From assembly GCF_022664535.1 (NCBI RefSeq), contig NZ_JAKUJY010000031.1, positions 1-44,621 of the forward strand: a DNA stretch of 44,621 nt, given 5' to 3'. Within the stretch, counting starts at the first letter, position 1. Every line of letters begins with the position of its first letter. Origin of the DNA: Sphingobium trunci (GTDB lineage Bacteria > Pseudomonadota > Alphaproteobacteria > Sphingomonadales > Sphingomonadaceae). Both the position numbers and the translations under genes were made by a program. Below are positions 42,467-44,621 of the stretch, piece after piece. The notes under the pieces were generated by a model that ran no database searches, was not told the origin of the DNA, and saw nothing but the letters and a program-made list of their open reading frames with translations.

Positions 42467-43105
42467 ATGGATGAGGCGACGCCCGCCAACCCGATAAGGG
42501 TGATGGTCGTCGACGATCACCCGATGCTGCGTGATGGAGTGGTCGGGTCGATCAAGCGTCAACCCGACATGATCGTCGCTGCGGAAGCGGGGGATGGCGC
42601 CACTGCGATCGTGGGCATTGAGGCCGCGAGGCCGGACATCGTTCTGATGGATCTTCAGATGCCCGGTATCGATGGCGTCGAGGCGATCCAGGCGATCCGC
42701 AAGAGCCATCCGCAGGTACGCATTCTTGTGCTCACAACCTACGCAGGCGACGCCAAAGCGTTGCGTGCGCTCAAGGCTGGCGCGGACGGCTATCTGCTCA
42801 AGAGCGCGATGCGAACCGATCTGATCGACGCGATCCGCGCCGTGCATGGCGGCGGACGCCATATCCCTCCCGAGGTCGCGGCCCAAATAGCGGTGCACGC
42901 GATCGGCGAAGCCCTGACCGAACGCGAAATCGAGATTCTATCGCTGGTGGCCGCCGGCAATCCGAACAAGCAGATCGCCTGGAGGCTGGGCATCTCGGAG
43001 GACACGGTTAAGGCGCATCTCAAACGCACTTTCGCCAAGCTCGGGGTCGCAGACCGTACGCATGCGGTCACGGTTGCTGCCAAGCGAGGGATCATCGAGC
43101 TTTAA
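42467..43105 (+). CDS. NarL/LuxR-type response regulator
   Basis: A 212-residue response regulator. Receiver domain (residues ~11-125) with acidic pocket DD16-17 (VVDDHP), phospho-acceptor Asp62 (IVLMDLQMPG), Thr in LVLTTYAG and Lys in YLLKSAM. C-terminal LuxR-type helix-turn-helix with LTEREIEILSLVA and NKQIAWRLGISEDTVKAHLKRTFAKLGV. The start at 42467 is preferred over 42461 because GGAGG is then seven bases away. Likely partner of the HisKA_3 kinase encoded upstream, which belongs to the NarX-like class that pairs with NarL-type regulators. Confidence 0.9.
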   Translation: MDEATPANPIRVMVVDDHPMLRDGVVGSIKRQPDMIVAAEAGDGATAIVGIEAARPDIVLMDLQMPGIDGVEAIQAIRKSHPQVRILVLTTYAGDAKALRALKAGADGYLLKSAMRTDLIDAIRAVHGGGRHIPPEVAAQIAVHAIGEALTEREIEILSLVAAGNPNKQIAWRLGISEDTVKAHLKRTFAKLGVADRTHAVTVAAKRGIIEL

Positions 43106-43347
43106 CCATTCCGTCGACGATTTAATCGACTGGAGGCATTTTCGCCTGTTCGCCAAGGTCGTTGGTAACAATTGTCTTGTCACCCAAATGGGTACTCTGA
43201 CTGGCCCGGTTTGGGGCCATGGACCGATATCGGAGCTAAAGCTTATTCTGCCGCTGTCGGGTAGCGCGACATGTCCGACGAATCCCAAAGATGGGCCGCC
43301 AGATGCTCACCGGCCACGCTAGGCGCCTAGTCAGGAGGAGTGCCAAA

Positions 43348-43872
43348 ATGCCAACCGCTGCTGCGTTCGAACCTCTACTCAGGACGACTCATTCGCCGGG
43401 GTACCCATCCAATTCTCACCAAGCCGTGCCAGCCCAACGCTCCTTTGCGTTCGGCCCTTTCCTCCTCAAGCCCGAACAGCAGCTACTGCTAAAGCGCGAA
43501 GTGCCGGTCAGAATCGGAGGGCGCGCGCTCGACATCCTCACAGCCTTGGTCGAGAAGCCGGGCGAACTGTTGGACAAGCGCACGCTTATCTCGCGGGTCT
43601 GGCCGAACACCTATGTCGAAGAGACCAATCTCAAGGTGAATGTGGCGGGCTTGCGCCGAGCCTTGGGAGATGATCCTTCCTTGCCGCGGTTTATCGCGAC
43701 CATCGTCGGAAGAGGCTATCGTTTCATTGCACAGGTCCATACGACTGGATTCCCCGCACCAGCATCAGACTGTCGCCCCTCGCGACAGCCGCCCAGCATC
43801 ATTGAGTTAATCGCGACCGTGGATGCGGTTCGGGAGCACCTTGCCAAATTCTCGTTACTCGGAGGATTATGA
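43348..43872 (+). CDS. Truncated OmpR-type winged-helix regulator
   Basis: A 174-residue protein: an N-terminal ~50 residues, then a Trans_reg_C (OmpR/CadC-type) winged helix containing GRALDILTALVEKPGELLDKRTLISRVW and ETNLKVNVAGLRRALGD, with IVGRGYRFIA. Full-length relatives usually continue with an ATPase or sensor domain; here the protein stops about 45 residues after the winged helix, at the point where a P-loop region would start, so it is probably truncated by deletion. Start ATG 43348 follows AGGAGG. It has no receiver domain. Confidence 0.65.
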   Translation: MPTAAAFEPLLRTTHSPGYPSNSHQAVPAQRSFAFGPFLLKPEQQLLLKREVPVRIGGRALDILTALVEKPGELLDKRTLISRVWPNTYVEETNLKVNVAGLRRALGDDPSLPRFIATIVGRGYRFIAQVHTTGFPAPASDCRPSRQPPSIIELIATVDAVREHLAKFSLLGGL

Positions 43873-44066
43873 TAGAGAAGCGAACGTCATTACGACGTGG
43901 CGGCGGTCTGCAAGGTTGCACAGATCTCGTCGGGATCGATTTCACCGCGGGAGGGCGACCGGGGCCGCCAGCAAACCGGACGTTCGCGGCTTAGAGAGGG
44001 CTCGTCGAAAGACGCAATCAGTTCATGATCTGGCAGCGCCCCAACGACCAAAGTTCGTCGATGACC

Positions 44067-44621
44067 TCAGACAGCTTCAGGTCGAGAATCCGATGGCATT
44101 GTCACGGTAAGACCCAACTCCTCGACCAGGGCGTCGAACACCGCGCGATATCGCCCGCTACTGCGCAGGTCTTCATGCATCACGATCCAGAGCGGCAGGT
44201 TGAAGGCAAATGCATCAGGCAGGACGCGCTCGAGCATGGTGTCGCGCCCTGCAATCACCTCCTGACAGATGCCGATGCCGAAGCCCGCGCGGATCGCGGC
44301 AAGCTGGACGACGGTGTTGTCCACCCGCAGCGCGAAATTCGCGTGATCGAGACCGGGCAGCGCGCCCAGCACCGTGCGTGAGAAGCTGCCGCTGCTGTCC
44401 ACGCCAATCAGGTCGTGTTCGACAAGGTCAGCGATCGATCCTGGGATGCCCCGCAGGTCGAGATAATCGCGATGGGCATAAAGGCCCAGTTGCAGCACGC
44501 CCAGCTTGCGCGCAACCAGCGCCTGCTGGGTTGGTTCGACCATCCGGATCGCGATGTCGGCCCGGCGCTGTAGGAGGTCGTCCACCGTATCACTCGCCAC
44601 CAGTTCGATCGAAAGTCGAGG
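44067..44621 (-). CDS. LysR-family regulator, partial (cut by window edge)
   Basis: The C-terminal ~184 residues of a LysR-type effector-binding domain. The frame is open to the window edge (first visible codons read PRLSIEL), so the DNA-binding part lies beyond 44621. Typical features are ADIAIRM, GLYAHRDYLD, NTVVQLAAIRAGFGIG and LPLWIVMHEDLRSSGRYRAVFDAL. The 194 bp 43873-44066 between it and the truncated regulator holds no gene. Confidence 0.88.
   Translation of the reverse strand, partial: PRLSIELVASDTVDDLLQRRADIAIRMVEPTQQALVARKLGVLQLGLYAHRDYLDLRGIPGSIADLVEHDLIGVDSSGSFSRTVLGALPGLDHANFALRVDNTVVQLAAIRAGFGIGICQEVIAGRDTMLERVLPDAFAFNLPLWIVMHEDLRSSGRYRAVFDALVEELGLTVTMPSDSRPEAV

Overview
The window looks like the chromosome or a large replicon of a sphingomonad-type alphaproteobacterium (Sphingobium/Sphingomonas/Novosphingobium-like). 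This is inferred from the high GC content, the TonB receptor paired with a TPR-sulfotransferase, the many small SDR/ABM/VOC enzymes, Tat-exported molybdenum hydroxylase and compact operons. No rRNA, tRNA or CRISPR array was seen.

Layout. (1) 1-4406: a lower-density accessory stretch of small membrane, lipoprotein and unknown genes, with three copies of a ~105-bp dispersed repeat, an orphan terminator and a 158-bp element with perfect 18-bp terminal inverted repeats. (2) 4407-8586: a LysR regulator divergent from a five-gene operon (VOC protein, three SDRs, ABM monooxygenase), followed by an IS6-family transposase remnant. (3) 9333-14577: a TPR-sulfotransferase divergent from a 929-residue TonB-dependent receptor that ends in a perfect palindromic terminator. 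(4) 14577-31736: the core of the window. On the minus strand lie tetR, an MFS transporter, an aau/mau-type set (BEDA plus a c-type cytochrome) for a tryptophan tryptophylquinone (TTQ) amine dehydrogenase, and a complete qhpADCBGFE set for a cysteine tryptophylquinone (CTQ) quinohemoprotein amine dehydrogenase. Divergently on the plus strand lie a c-type cytochrome, a [2Fe-2S] subunit and a Tat-exported molybdopterin subunit. (5) 32001-38620: an exported unknown protein, an ArsR-MarR/GbsR-like-desaturase-Coq4-like operon, a Tat-exported metallo-beta-lactamase-fold protein, an alpha/beta hydrolase, a PfpI/DJ-1 protein and a second ABM protein. (6) 38907-44621: a beta-propeller sensor histidine kinase, a NarL-type response regulator preceded by a 48-bp hairpin, a truncated winged-helix regulator, and a LysR gene cut by the window edge.

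How the core is likely to work. Two periplasmic amine dehydrogenases that use different protein-derived quinone cofactors would oxidise primary amines to aldehydes. The molybdenum hydroxylase could oxidise the aldehydes onward, and the c-type cytochromes could pass the electrons to the respiratory chain. The strongest new observation is a 27-bp element, CTTGAC-N6-TTGA-N5-GTCCAG. It has identical internal spacing and the same orientation 59, 67 and 100 bp upstream of qhpA, of the TTQ heavy-chain gene and of the cytochrome/molybdenum-hydroxylase operon. This suggests the three enzymes form one regulon. No MauG-type dihaem TTQ maturase and no AraC-type QhpR is visible in the window.
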